Source of the DNA: G965207125 sp965207125
GTDB taxonomy: Bacteria; Pseudomonadota; Alphaproteobacteria; Puniceispirillales; UBA1172
Length of the DNA: 64,000 bases
NCBI GenBank assembly: GCA_965207125.1
Contig: OZ242263.1
Location: 682,001 to 746,000 of the forward strand
Direction of reading: 5' to 3'
Shown: positions 51,650 to 60,268 of the stretch, piece by piece
Layout: every line of letters starts with the position of its first letter
Position numbering within the stretch: the first letter of the stretch is position 1
Program-made: the position numbers and the translations under genes
Notes under the pieces: generated by a model
What the model was told of the DNA's origin: nothing
The model's database searches: none
The model's input: the letters and a program-made list of their open reading frames with translations, nothing else

Positions 51650-52183
51650 ATGCTTACTTTTCTTCTTGGACAATACAACACGGTTGCACGGTTTTTACGC
51701 TGCGCTTCAGGTGAGGTTATCGCGCTTTCGGCGCGGTTGGTTTTCGCCAGCACGTTGCTGGTTTTCTTTTGGAATTCCGCCAAAACCAAAGTTGGGGATC
51801 ATATTTTCTCGCCTTCTATAGGGGCTTACTATCAGGTTTTCCCAAAGAAGGCTGCAACGGGAGCTGAGTTTAATGTGATAGAATGGCTGGTTGTGGTGGG
51901 GGGAACCTGTGCTGAGTTTGTCTTGCCAACCCTGCTCGTGCTTGGTCTTTTCACGCGCCTTACTGCGCTGGGGATGATCGGCTTTGTCTTTGTGCTAAGT
52001 TTCGTTGATATCTACGGGCATGAAGTTACTCCGGTGGGAGCGTTTTTTGATAGGCACACGGACGGCATAATTGCCGATTTGCGTCTTTTCTGGATGTTTT
52101 TGCTGGTTAGCCTCGTGTTTACCGGCGGCGGTAAGATTTCGCTCGATGCTATTCTCAACAAGATTTTCGGTGAAAGGGGTTAG
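51650..52183 (+). CDS. DoxX-like membrane protein of the bufferin operon
   Basis: This 177-aa inner-membrane protein has about four helices. The family pattern is ALSARLVFASTLLVFFW, then an FSPSIGAYYQVFP loop, WLVVVGGTCAEFVLPTLLVLG (two parts) and LTALGMIGFVFVLSFVDIYG. DoxX relatives are common in bufferin operons (BufD-like), with a suggested redox or quinone role that is not settled. AAGGAG lies 7 bases upstream of the ATG. Confidence 0.85.
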   Translation: MLTFLLGQYNTVARFLRCASGEVIALSARLVFASTLLVFFWNSAKTKVGDHIFSPSIGAYYQVFPKKAATGAEFNVIEWLVVVGGTCAEFVLPTLLVLGLFTRLTALGMIGFVFVLSFVDIYGHEVTPVGAFFDRHTDGIIADLRLFWMFLLVSLVFTGGGKISLDAILNKIFGERG

Positions 52184-52287
52184 TCTTGCTTCAATCTTGT
52201 GTTATCACATCTTCGATTGCTTCAATTTCTGCCTTTGAATCCTATCGGCGTTTTATTGCCATAGATTCTGAGGGTGGCAAGGGGGAT

Positions 52288-52857
52288 ATGACAAGATTGA
52301 TGACAGCACCGGACGAAAAGAAACTCGCAATGATGATGCGCGCGGCCCTTGAAGGCGATTCTGGTCAGTATCGTGATTTTCTGGCGGCGATTATTCCAGT
52401 GATTAAAAAGGTGGTCACAGCGAAAACTGGTTCTATTTCCCATGATGGGCTTGATGATCTGGTGCAGGACGTATTGTTCGCTATTCACCATAAGCGGAAT
52501 ACTTGGCGGCGCGATGCGCCTATTCTGCCGTGGATTTATGCGATCAGCCGCTATAAGGCGATAGATCACCTACGGCGTGAAAATCGCCAGCCAGTTGATC
52601 TGCTTGATGAGGCCTCGGAGATTAAGGCGGATACGCTTGATCCGTCAATCGCGATAGATCTTGAACGCGTGATCGCGAGGCTTGACGGCAAAATGGGACT
52701 CGTGATGCGGGCGATTGGTCTTGAGGGGCAAGACATCAAGACGACTGCGCAAGACCTGAAGATGAGTGAAAATGCAGTGCGGATTACTTTTCATCGGGGA
52801 TTGAAGAAACTTGAACGCGAACGCCGCAAAAATGAAGGGGGAGATGATCATGGCTGA
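52288..52857 (+). CDS. sigF: ECF-type RNA polymerase sigma factor (SigF-like)
   Basis: This ~189-aa sigma-70-family protein has region 2 around DDLVQDVLFAIHHKRNTW and PWIYAISRYKAIDHLRR, and region 4 around KTTAQDLKMSENAVRITFHR, a helix-turn-helix. The ATG at 52288 is chosen because AAGGGGGAT directly precedes it; an earlier TTG at 52186 would add an unrelated extension. It overlaps the NrsF-like anti-sigma gene by 8 bases. In Caulobacter a SigF-NrsF pair controls DUF2282/bufferin genes, so autoregulation of the whole locus under copper or oxidative stress is expected (inference). Confidence 0.88.
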   Translation: MTRLMTAPDEKKLAMMMRAALEGDSGQYRDFLAAIIPVIKKVVTAKTGSISHDGLDDLVQDVLFAIHHKRNTWRRDAPILPWIYAISRYKAIDHLRRENRQPVDLLDEASEIKADTLDPSIAIDLERVIARLDGKMGLVMRAIGLEGQDIKTTAQDLKMSENAVRITFHRGLKKLERERRKNEGGDDHG

Positions 52858-53512
52858 TTTTAATAAAATGATTTGGCTTTTGAGCCAGGATTCGGATATT
52901 CCCGGCTCAAGCCGCGGGCTTACCCATCATTACACGCAGTTTTACGCTTTTGGCGCGGGGCTGGCTGTATTGGTCGGGGCGGCCGTGCTTTATATGTTAG
53001 GACTTAGCATCCGTCCGGGATATTTCACCGAAATGTTTGACCCGATTGTAGCCGCCAAGCAGGTTTTACCGCTTCTGGTGATCATCGGGCTCATGCCTTT
53101 GGCAAGAATAACGCTTTATCCTGAGGTATCCCCTGATAAGCGGATGCTGACTGGGCTCGCGCCGCTGGTAGCAATGCTTGGGTTATTCGTGGTGTGCCTT
53201 GCGGTAACACCCAGTGAGGACTGGGGAGCGCGGTTTGTTGGCGACAGTCTCGTGCGGTGCCTGCTCGTTATTCCAATGATCGGCGTGGTTTTGCTTGGTG
53301 TGCTGTTGCTAGCTTTGCGTCGCGGGGCCCCAAGCCATGCGGTGATGAGCGGTTTGATTGCCGGATTGATCGCCGGTAGCACGGCGGCCGTGCTTTACGG
53401 CATGGTCTGTGTTGAGGACTCGCCGCTTTTCTTTGGTTTCTGGTATAGTGCGGGGATTCTGCTGACGGGCGGTCTTGGCGCGATTAGCGGCAAGTTTACA
53501 CTGCGCTGGTAG
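52850..53512 (+). CDS. nrsF: NrsF-family (DUF1109) membrane anti-sigma factor
   Basis: This ~220-aa protein has a short cytoplasmic N-terminus followed by six hydrophobic segments (FGAGLAVLVGAAVLYMLGL through FWYSAGILLTGGLGAISG), the architecture of DUF1109/NrsF. It would hold the sigma factor at the membrane until a signal releases it. In the characterised protein two cysteines sense metal or oxidant. Here Cys residues are visible at VVCLAV, VRCLLV and MVCVED. The ATG at 52850 has GGGGG 8 bases upstream. The 3' end overlaps the convergent MmgE/PrpD gene by 17 bases. Confidence 0.85.
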   Translation: MADFNKMIWLLSQDSDIPGSSRGLTHHYTQFYAFGAGLAVLVGAAVLYMLGLSIRPGYFTEMFDPIVAAKQVLPLLVIIGLMPLARITLYPEVSPDKRMLTGLAPLVAMLGLFVVCLAVTPSEDWGARFVGDSLVRCLLVIPMIGVVLLGVLLLALRRGAPSHAVMSGLIAGLIAGSTAAVLYGMVCVEDSPLFFGFWYSAGILLTGGLGAISGKFTLRW

Positions 53513-54824
53513 GCGCGCGCCGCAAAATCTCAAGCACTGAAGAAAGAGGCCCGCCTTGGCCAAGCGCGGATAAGGCGGCTTTAAGCGTGGCTTCTGTTGC
53601 ACTGCCTAGTGTTGGGGTGACCATCGCGTTGAATTTATTGGCCAGTTGCTCCTCGGTGAGTTTGTTTTCAGGGTCGCCTTGTGCTCTGGTGGTATCGGAT
53701 TGAAATTTTTCGCCAGTCTTTGTTTGGATAGCCGCGCGGGCAAAGCGCTGTTTGGGGAACACCGCGTTAAACTCGTCATTTTCGGTAATGGTGATCTTGC
53801 GGGCCATCTCTTGGATTGCTTGATCAGCCAGCCCATCCTCGGTAACCTCAGCAATTCCTATGGTGCCACGGGTTACCAGTGCGGCCACTGAGAATGGCAA
53901 AGAGTATTGCGCCTGTTCGGTGTTGCTCGCCATCGTGCCCAGTCTCACCGCTTCATGGAAACTGTCTATCGTGATCTTATCTATGTCATCGGCGCTGATC
54001 TTATGATCACGCATCACCGCCAGCGCGGCTTCGGCGGCGGGCTGTGCCCAGCGGCAGACGGGATAGAGTTTCATATACTGATCGGTCATATACCAGTGTT
54101 GCCCGAGATCAGCCCAATGCTCGGCGACCTCCTCGCCTTCCACGGTAACGGCGGGGGCGCCGGTAAAACCTTCGGCGGCGAGATAGGCGGCGCTTACTCC
54201 AGCCATTGCTCCCCAGCCTGAGCCATCTTTGACCATGGTCGGATGATCTATGCAGCGCATCATCTGGCTCCGCGGCCCGTGATATTCGGCAATTCCCATA
54301 GCCTCGCGGGTTTGCGTGCGATCAAGCCCCAGATAGCGTGCGCCGAGGGCGGCGGCGGTAACAGCAATCCACGCGCCAGAGGTATGGTAGTCAGGGACAC
54401 TAGCGTGGAGGCTAACCCCGGCGCGGGTGCCGAATTCATAGCCGATCACCAAGCATGATAGGAACTCTTCGGCGTCTTGCTTATCTTCAGATTCAGCAAA
54501 AGCGACCAGTGCCGGAATAAGCCCGCAGCCGATATGCCCCTTAGTGAATTTCTGCCCATCATGCGCGTCCAGCGCGTCTATGGTCATGGCATTTGCGAGA
54601 GCGGCGCCCGCTGGGCTAACGCGCCGGCCATCCCACCAGATCGTTGCTTCATCCCCGCCAAAATGTCTGGCGGCATGATCACGGATAATTTTGGACAGCT
54701 GTGTTTGGGATCCCGCCGCCGCCACTCCGATGGTATCGGTTAGTGAGAGTATCGCGGATTTTTTTATGTCTTGAGAAAAATCACGCCAGTGGGTGTCATG
54801 GACAAATGCGATAATATCGGTCAT
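53496..54824 (-). CDS. MmgE/PrpD family protein
   Basis: This 442-aa cytoplasmic enzyme has a helical N-terminal domain (SLTDTIGVAAAGS, NAMTIDALDAHDG, HIGCGLIPALVAFAE) and an alpha/beta domain (YPVCRWAQPAAEAAL, DKITIDSF). The family includes 2-methylcitrate dehydratase and relatives acting on other acids; many members have unknown substrates. It is the last gene of a five-gene minus-strand operon, and its ATG overlaps the aldolase stop by 4 bases. The substrate is presumably a product of that operon. Confidence 0.85.
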   Translation of the reverse strand: MTDIIAFVHDTHWRDFSQDIKKSAILSLTDTIGVAAAGSQTQLSKIIRDHAARHFGGDEATIWWDGRRVSPAGAALANAMTIDALDAHDGQKFTKGHIGCGLIPALVAFAESEDKQDAEEFLSCLVIGYEFGTRAGVSLHASVPDYHTSGAWIAVTAAALGARYLGLDRTQTREAMGIAEYHGPRSQMMRCIDHPTMVKDGSGWGAMAGVSAAYLAAEGFTGAPAVTVEGEEVAEHWADLGQHWYMTDQYMKLYPVCRWAQPAAEAALAVMRDHKISADDIDKITIDSFHEAVRLGTMASNTEQAQYSLPFSVAALVTRGTIGIAEVTEDGLADQAIQEMARKITITENDEFNAVFPKQRFARAAIQTKTGEKFQSDTTRAQGDPENKLTEEQLANKFNAMVTPTLGSATEATLKAALSALGQGGPLSSVLEILRRAPTSAV

Positions 54825-55843
54825 GGCGCTTTTTGAGAAAACCAGTCTTTGAACGCCTCAGTAATGATGGCATAGCTCGTATCGCTGATGTCGCGATGAA
54901 AAGCCAGTCTCATTTTAGGCGCTGAGATGCTCAGTTTCACTCCCCTTTTGGTGAAGAATGCGCACGCTGCCTCAAGATCAAGGCCTGTTGTATCGAGATA
55001 CACCATATTAGTGTGCGCTTCAACGGGTGCGGATTGGATTGTTTTAAGGACGCCGGCAAAATCGGCGGCGCGTTCGTGATCGCGCTCAAGGCTTTCTATA
55101 TGATGCTCAAGGGCGTATAGCCCAGCGGCGGCGATCAGGCCGCTTTGCCGGGTTCCGCCGCCGAGATATTTTCGGATACGGATAGCGGTCTTGATATCAT
55201 CAAAACTTCCCGCGATGACCGAGCCCGCCGGCGCGCCCAGGCCTTTGGATAAGCAAATAGAGACTGTATCAAAGAGGGACGCGAAACGCTCAAGCTTAAC
55301 CCCCAGAGCGACAGCTGCGTTGAACAATCGTGCGCCATCGAGGTGCGTTTTAAGCCCGCGCGTCCGCGCGACTTGCACCATGGCCTCAAGGCGTTGCGGT
55401 GAGAGAGCTTTTCCGGCATGGGTGTTTTCAAGGCACAGCAGGCGCGAGATCGGGTAATGAATATCATCATCTTTAATCGCTGCTTCAATATCACTGACCT
55501 CAAGCCCGCCATCTTCCGATACCGGCAAGGGGTCCAGAATAATTCCGCCGATAATTGAGGCGCCCCCTGCCTCGTCATGATAGACGTGATAGGGGCGGCC
55601 GGTGATAACTTCATCGCCCCGGCGGCAATGCAGCAGCATAGCGATGAGATTACTCATTGTGGCGGTTGAGGTGAGGAGGGCTGCGTCCTTGCCCATCATA
55701 TCCGCTATTGTATCTTGCAGGCGGTTAATCGTGGGGTCTTCACCATAGACATCATCGCCGACTTCGGCTGTTGCTATAGCCTCGCGCATTGCGAGGCTGG
55801 GCATGGTTACGGTATCGGAGCGTAAATCGAGGCTCGATGGCAT
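54821..55843 (-). CDS. ltaE: Low-specificity threonine aldolase
   Basis: This ~340-aa PLP enzyme of fold type I has DLRSDTVTMPS at the N-terminus, GDDVYGEDPTINRL, the PLP-contact THLDGARLFNAAV, and the Schiff-base lysine in ICLSKGLGAPAGSV. A C-terminal THxNMVYLD-type segment is also present. It cleaves beta-hydroxy-alpha-amino acids to glycine and an aldehyde. The ATG at 55843 directly precedes the conserved domain. An upstream ATG pair near 55879 would overlap the dioxygenase stop and is also possible. Next to a beta-hydroxylase-like gene, it may process the hydroxylated product. Confidence 0.9.
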   Translation of the reverse strand: MPSSLDLRSDTVTMPSLAMREAIATAEVGDDVYGEDPTINRLQDTIADMMGKDAALLTSTATMSNLIAMLLHCRRGDEVITGRPYHVYHDEAGGASIIGGIILDPLPVSEDGGLEVSDIEAAIKDDDIHYPISRLLCLENTHAGKALSPQRLEAMVQVARTRGLKTHLDGARLFNAAVALGVKLERFASLFDTVSICLSKGLGAPAGSVIAGSFDDIKTAIRIRKYLGGGTRQSGLIAAAGLYALEHHIESLERDHERAADFAGVLKTIQSAPVEAHTNMVYLDTTGLDLEAACAFFTKRGVKLSISAPKMRLAFHRDISDTSYAIITEAFKDWFSQKAP

Positions 55844-55865
55844 GACTTCGTTCAATAAATTAGAT

Positions 55866-56552
55866 TCACGCGGCATCATCACTATCCATATGGGCTTGGG
55901 CTTTAGAGGCGACGAGCGCGGCGACAATATGAACGCGCTGGGTTTCGCCGCCATTCATCGCGGTGTGATAGCCCCGGGTATCGGTGAAATAGACCGAGCC
56001 GTCCGCGGGTAGATGGGTGATATGGTGATTGACGACAAACAGTGAGCCGGGGTTGGTGATAATCGGGATATGCAGCCGGGGTTCTGGGTCTCTATGCCAT
56101 GAATTGCAGTTATAAAGCCCTTTGGATAGCACCCTCATCCTTCCGGTCACGAAGCGTTTGCTGAGTTCGTCATAGACATGTTCAAAATACGTTCCTTTGA
56201 AATCGGGGTTAAAGGCAGAAAACTCGGCTTCATCGACAATCTTCTCGCGGGGCTCTTCTATATATCGATCATCGCCTCTGATCCAGTATCGTCCGGACAG
56301 GTCATTTTCGGTCCACTCGGTTTGCCCTGGTCTTTGGGTGAGTGGTAGGGCTGCAAAACCTTGGTCTTGCATCCCGCCCATGAGTTCCTGTCTTTTAAGG
56401 CACTCGGTAAGCCCTTCGCGTAGGGCTTCTAGATCAAATTTAAGGTTTAACCGCCAAATTTCTGGGCCGGGGATAAACTCGGTAACACGCTCGGTGTCTG
56501 GAGTGGTTTGGAGGCATTTTGCGACGGTCAGAGCGTCATGATCATTTTGCAT
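55866..56552 (-). CDS. Aspartyl/asparaginyl beta-hydroxylase-like 2OG-Fe(II) dioxygenase
   Basis: The ~228-aa soluble protein ends in the Asp/Asn hydroxylase double-stranded beta-helix. The iron site is visible as SWHRDPEPRLHIPI (HxD) and GYHTAMNGGETQRVHIV (distal His and the Arg that binds 2-oxoglutarate). NHHITHLPADGSVYF lies between them. The substrate is not known; free amino acid or a small metabolite is more likely than a protein given the operon. The start at 56552 has GGAG about 9 bases upstream; a longer ATG start at 56597 is possible. It lies between the enolase-superfamily enzyme and threonine aldolase. Confidence 0.8.
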   Translation of the reverse strand: MQNDHDALTVAKCLQTTPDTERVTEFIPGPEIWRLNLKFDLEALREGLTECLKRQELMGGMQDQGFAALPLTQRPGQTEWTENDLSGRYWIRGDDRYIEEPREKIVDEAEFSAFNPDFKGTYFEHVYDELSKRFVTGRMRVLSKGLYNCNSWHRDPEPRLHIPIITNPGSLFVVNHHITHLPADGSVYFTDTRGYHTAMNGGETQRVHIVAALVASKAQAHMDSDDAA

Positions 56553-56642
56553 AGTCGTGGTCTCCGGGTCATGGATCTTACCATGGGGTTTTACCATGGG
56601 TTTCTGCCATGGATTAACGCTAGGATAAAATCGTATTTGATG

Positions 56643-57863
56643 TCAAGACGCCTCAAAAGGGTTAGGCGCCATTTCAAGATGCAGCTCGATGCCATGATAA
56701 GGGTGTTCCTTGGCGGTTTTTTCATCTAATTCCACACCGAGTCCGGGTTCGGTTGGGATGATGACATGTCCGTCTTGAAAAGTGATTTTTTTCTTGAGGA
56801 TTTTAGCGTGAAATCCACCCCAATCCTCGATGCCTTCAAGGATTAGGAAGTTTGGTGAGGCAGCGGCGACATGGATGTTAGCGGCGCCAGTAATAGGGCC
56901 GCAATAGAGGTGGGGGGCGATTTGTGCATAGCGTGTTTCAGCCATGCCGGCAATTTTGCGTGCTTCGAGGATTCCGCCAACCCGCCCTAGATTCATTTGC
57001 AGGATAGAGGCCGCTCCGCAATCGAGCACTCTTGCGAATTCGTATTTGGTGGTCAGCCGTTCACCGGTTGAGATCGGAATAGAGGTCGCGCGGGCGACTT
57101 CAGCCATTCTTTCGGGGGCTTCGGGAGGGGTGGGTTCTTCGAACCAGAGCGGGTCATAAGGCTCAAGGGCTTTAGCCATGCGCTTTGCCCCTGAGACCGT
57201 GAATTGCCCGTGCGTGCCAAAAAGCAGATCAGCGTCCTTGCCAACAGCGCCTCGTATGGCGCGGCAAAACTCGGCGCTTTGTTTGATGTGTTTGAGGTCC
57301 GCCTGTCTTGGGTCATAGACGGAATAATATCCGGCGGGGTCAAACTTAACTGCGGTGAACCCCTGCTGGACGTAATGTGCGGCGCGCTCGGCCGCGACCT
57401 CCGGGTCGTTATAGGCTTTGGGCTCGGTATTATTTTTGTGGCTTTGGTCTAGGTCATCTTGGTCGGGGTATATGTAGGTATATCCGCGCAAACGATCTCT
57501 GGTTTTTCCTCCGATGAGGTTATAGACGGGTTGCCCTGCGGCTTTGCCGATAATATCCCAGCACGCTATTTCCAGCCCGCTCCACACCCCCATCAAGGTC
57601 ACATCGGGTCTTAAGGAGTATCCAGAGCCATAAACCCGTCGCCCCATCGCTTCTATGTGATGAGGGTCGTTTCCTTCTATGTGCCGGTCGAATACGTCTT
57701 TGATAATGTGTTCAACGGTATGCGGTGAGACGGTGGCGACATAGCACTCGCCATACCCGACAATGCCATCATCGGTGGTGAGTTTGACGAAGATGAAATA
57801 GCGTCCGCCGAAACCTGGGGGCGGATTGCCGACAACAAAAACGTTACAATCGATGAGTTTCAT
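56643..57863 (-). CDS. Mandelate racemase/enolase superfamily enzyme
   Basis: This 406-aa protein has the enolase-superfamily capping domain (VKLTTDDGIVGYGECY) and a C-terminal barrel. VKFDP lies on barrel strand 2, metal ligands follow around LLFGTHGQF and WFEEPTPPE, and the third strand carries STGERLTTKYEF. A HLYCGPI segment supplies the late His region. The spacing resembles sugar-acid dehydratases of this family. The true substrate is unknown. It starts 2 bases after the cupin gene ends, so the two are coupled. Confidence 0.85.
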   Translation of the reverse strand: MKLIDCNVFVVGNPPPGFGGRYFIFVKLTTDDGIVGYGECYVATVSPHTVEHIIKDVFDRHIEGNDPHHIEAMGRRVYGSGYSLRPDVTLMGVWSGLEIACWDIIGKAAGQPVYNLIGGKTRDRLRGYTYIYPDQDDLDQSHKNNTEPKAYNDPEVAAERAAHYVQQGFTAVKFDPAGYYSVYDPRQADLKHIKQSAEFCRAIRGAVGKDADLLFGTHGQFTVSGAKRMAKALEPYDPLWFEEPTPPEAPERMAEVARATSIPISTGERLTTKYEFARVLDCGAASILQMNLGRVGGILEARKIAGMAETRYAQIAPHLYCGPITGAANIHVAAASPNFLILEGIEDWGGFHAKILKKKITFQDGHVIIPTEPGLGVELDEKTAKEHPYHGIELHLEMAPNPFEAS

Positions 57864-57865
57864 GG

Positions 57866-58567
57866 TTAATTCTCACTTGTGTCGAGGGCGATCTTGAGTT
57901 CCAAATCTCCGCGCCACAGAACGAGCGCCAGCAGAGGTTCGTTATTATAATTCATATCCATAGCGTGCTTTTGGTTTGAGTGATGGTAGATGCAATCCCC
58001 AACGGTTGCAAGGCGCGACTCAACACCTTCAGCGCCTTCCACATGAAAAGTCGCGCCGCCAGCGATTGGTATGTATATTTCCTCAGCTTTATGCCAGTGC
58101 ATAGCGTAGTTTAGCCCTGCCCCCCAGTATCCAACCATGATTTGGGCGTTATCAATACAAACCGGGCCTTGGGGCGAGGCGATCATCGCCCATCCGTAGT
58201 TGTTAAGGAAGTGTTGTCCGACTTCTTCTTTGGAATATGTTTGCCGCCAGCGCAAAAATGGCGCGAGGCCAACGATGAAATCAACAACTCCCTTGCTTAT
58301 TAGCGTAGCATATTCAGGGCACTGTTGCAGTTGTTTTGCGGCGGGCATAGTTTCTGGCGTTTCAGGAGTAAGATGCATTCCATGAGGATAAGGCGCATGG
58401 GCTAGAAACTCCCTCACCTCTTGCCTGGGGTGAGTATCAATAAAACCGCGTATTACAGCATATGGTGCTAATATTTCTGGCCCAATCATAAGCAACCATC
58501 CAAGTTTATTGCTACCATGCCACTCTATCGGCTTGCGGCGGGGCATGAAAGCAAAAAATTTTGACAA
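57866..58567 (-). CDS. DMSP-lyase-like cupin, second gene
   Basis: The 233-aa protein has a helical N-terminal part and a C-terminal cupin with the complete HxHx3ExY site (HWHKAEEIY, residues ~156-164). The second cupin motif YHHSNQKHAMDM follows. The same metal and Tyr arrangement is found in DddL/DddQ/DddK DMSP lyases, and the flanking MVGYWGAGLNYAM and IYIPIAGGATF fit DddL-like proteins. It heads an operon with an enolase-superfamily enzyme, a dioxygenase and threonine aldolase, which is not the usual DMSP context. A different small acid or amine substrate is therefore possible. It shares only the cupin core with the protein at 31680. Confidence 0.62.
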   Translation of the reverse strand: MSKFFAFMPRRKPIEWHGSNKLGWLLMIGPEILAPYAVIRGFIDTHPRQEVREFLAHAPYPHGMHLTPETPETMPAAKQLQQCPEYATLISKGVVDFIVGLAPFLRWRQTYSKEEVGQHFLNNYGWAMIASPQGPVCIDNAQIMVGYWGAGLNYAMHWHKAEEIYIPIAGGATFHVEGAEGVESRLATVGDCIYHHSNQKHAMDMNYNNEPLLALVLWRGDLELKIALDTSEN

Positions 58568-58669
58568 TTTTCTTAACTTTATTATTTGGAGTTTAGTGTA
58601 TACTTCCCTTAAAGGCGCACTTGGTATGGTTAACCGTAAACAAGCTGAACATTAATAAAGGAGATGGTT

Positions 58670-59209
58670 ATGACAGAGGATCCTCTTTGTGTTGATAAGG
58701 TTATGATTGATGCCGAACAAGGTGATGCAGAAGCGCAGTTTCATTTTGGTGCGATATTGGCACTTGGGATGGGCGAACGAGGTAAGAGGCAGGAGATTCA
58801 TTGGTATCCCAAATCTACCAATCATGGTGATTATGCAAAGGCGCAATATATTTGCGATTATGGTTTTGACCCTAGTTTTGTTATCCGGCAAGATTATAAA
58901 CAGGCTGTTCATTGGTACACCAAATCCGCTGAGCAAGGTTATGCGCCTGCACAGTACAATCTTGGTCATATGTATCATAATGGAGTTGGTGTCGGGCAAG
59001 ATAGTAAACAGGCTGCCTATTGGTGGAAAAAAGCCGCCCTGCTAGGTCACGCGGCTGCACAGTATAATCTTGGTTTGATGTATCATAATGGAGATGGGGT
59101 CCAACAAGATGATAAACAGGCTGTTTATTGGTACACCAAATCCGCTGAGCAAGGTTATGCACCTGCACAGTATAATCTTCGTCTGATAGATCCCTCCCCA
59201 ATAAACTGA
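58670..59209 (+). CDS. Sel1-repeat protein, 3'-truncated
   Basis: The ~179-aa protein has no signal peptide. It contains about four Sel1 units (AEQGYAPAQYNLGHMYHNGVG and similar, cut short here). The usual C-terminal SGYKDC tail is missing: after AQYNL the frame reads RLIDPSPIN and stops, exactly where a ferredoxin-NADP reductase fragment begins. It is therefore a truncated copy. AGGAG lies 6 bases upstream of the second ATG (58670). The ~45 bases of leader before it are shared with the next Sel1 gene at 59415. Confidence 0.75.
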   Translation: MTEDPLCVDKVMIDAEQGDAEAQFHFGAILALGMGERGKRQEIHWYPKSTNHGDYAKAQYICDYGFDPSFVIRQDYKQAVHWYTKSAEQGYAPAQYNLGHMYHNGVGVGQDSKQAAYWWKKAALLGHAAAQYNLGLMYHNGDGVQQDDKQAVYWYTKSAEQGYAPAQYNLRLIDPSPIN

Positions 59210-59270
59210 TAATTCGCTCTATAAGTACCGATTCCTCTTCAGTCGTGGTCGTGCCAAGATCCACTCTTTC
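59196..59270 (-). pseudogene. Short degenerate fragment of ferredoxin-NADP reductase
   Basis: On the minus strand a 25-codon stretch (ERVDLGTTTTEEESVLIERI) aligns with ERLQLVVTTTREESALMGRI of the longer fragment at 60.5 kb. Roughly half the residues are identical. It is more diverged than that copy and is fused to the end of the truncated Sel1 gene. Confidence 0.65.
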
Positions 59271-59414
59271 AGCTTGTGGCGGGAAGGCACAGCTAAAAAT
59301 ATATCGGGCGTCTTGGCTTTTATTGACCGGTGTTTAGTGGTATCCCTCTTCTTATAAAATACGCTCGGTGCGGTTAACCGCAAGCAAGCCGAGCATCAAA
59401 TACAGGAGATGGTT

Positions 59415-59966
59415 ATGACTGATGAGATACCTTTACATTCCATTGTTGCTGATGGCCTGACGGCACATGAAGCTGGAAATTTCAAAGAAGCCCTCCCGCT
59501 TTTCACCAAGGCGGCTGAGCAAGGTGATGCGGAGGCACAGTTTTACCTTGGTTTGATGCATTACAATGGAGATGGTCTCCCACAGGATCATAAACATGCT
59601 GTTCACTGGTGGGAGAAATCCGCCACACAAGAGAATGCAGAGGCGCAATCTAATCTTGGTCTGATGTATCACAATGGGTTAGGCGTCCCGCAAGATTACA
59701 AACAAGCAGCCTCTTGGTGGAAAAAAGCCGCCCAGCAAGGCCTAGCACATGCACAGCATGATCTTGCTGTGATGTATCACAATGGGATAGGCGTCCCACA
59801 AGACGATAAGCAAGCCTATATATGGGTCAGCCTTGCTGTTCATAATGGGTATTCAGAAGGACAAGCCGTCAAAGACGCCGCAGCAGAACTGCTTAATCCT
59901 CAAGATCTGCTAGAAGCCCAAGACACGATGCAACGTTACCTCGATAGCGGCTATAAGGACTGTTAA
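59415..59966 (+). CDS. Sel1-repeat protein
   Basis: The 183-aa protein starts with an IVADGLTAHEAGNFKEALPL helix pair, followed by about four Sel1 units and the family tail LLEAQDTMQRYLDSGYKDC, ending in cysteine. No signal peptide is visible, unlike the gene at 44526. CAGGAG lies 6 bases upstream of the ATG, and the leader GGTTAACCG..AAGC is the same type as that of the preceding Sel1 gene. It is probably a protein-binding solenoid. Confidence 0.85.
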   Translation: MTDEIPLHSIVADGLTAHEAGNFKEALPLFTKAAEQGDAEAQFYLGLMHYNGDGLPQDHKHAVHWWEKSATQENAEAQSNLGLMYHNGLGVPQDYKQAASWWKKAAQQGLAHAQHDLAVMYHNGIGVPQDDKQAYIWVSLAVHNGYSEGQAVKDAAAELLNPQDLLEAQDTMQRYLDSGYKDC

Positions 59967-59982
59967 ATAGTCAGGAAACCCA

Positions 59983-60225
59983 TCCACCTTATTCGAGATA
60001 AACTCAAAAAACCCTCGCTTTGGAGCGACAACGCGGTTTCCGCTTTGAAATGGCAACGGCTCTCTCTTCTGAAACAATAAGTCAGCCTGTCATAAGTAAC
60101 CCGACTACCCAAACCAACCTCATGCCCCCAAAACCGTGTCAGCCAAAATTGTGAAATAGAGTTATCTTTAGGCCTTTAGTTTGTCTCGTGAACTCTAATC
60201 TGCCTTTAAGCAAAAAGGTTTCAGG
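59983..60225. repeat. ~245-bp duplicated segment R1, copy a
   Basis: This is near-identical to 63755-64000. Shared landmarks include GGTTTCCGCTTTGAAATGGC and CCAAAACCGTGTCAGCC. It lies directly downstream (minus strand) of the ferredoxin-NADP reductase fragment, so it is probably the 3' flank of that gene. There is no convincing coding frame. Confidence 0.9.
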
Positions 60226-60268
60226 TGAAACATTGCCAAAAGGTCTTAAAAATAGCGAATTGCGGGAA

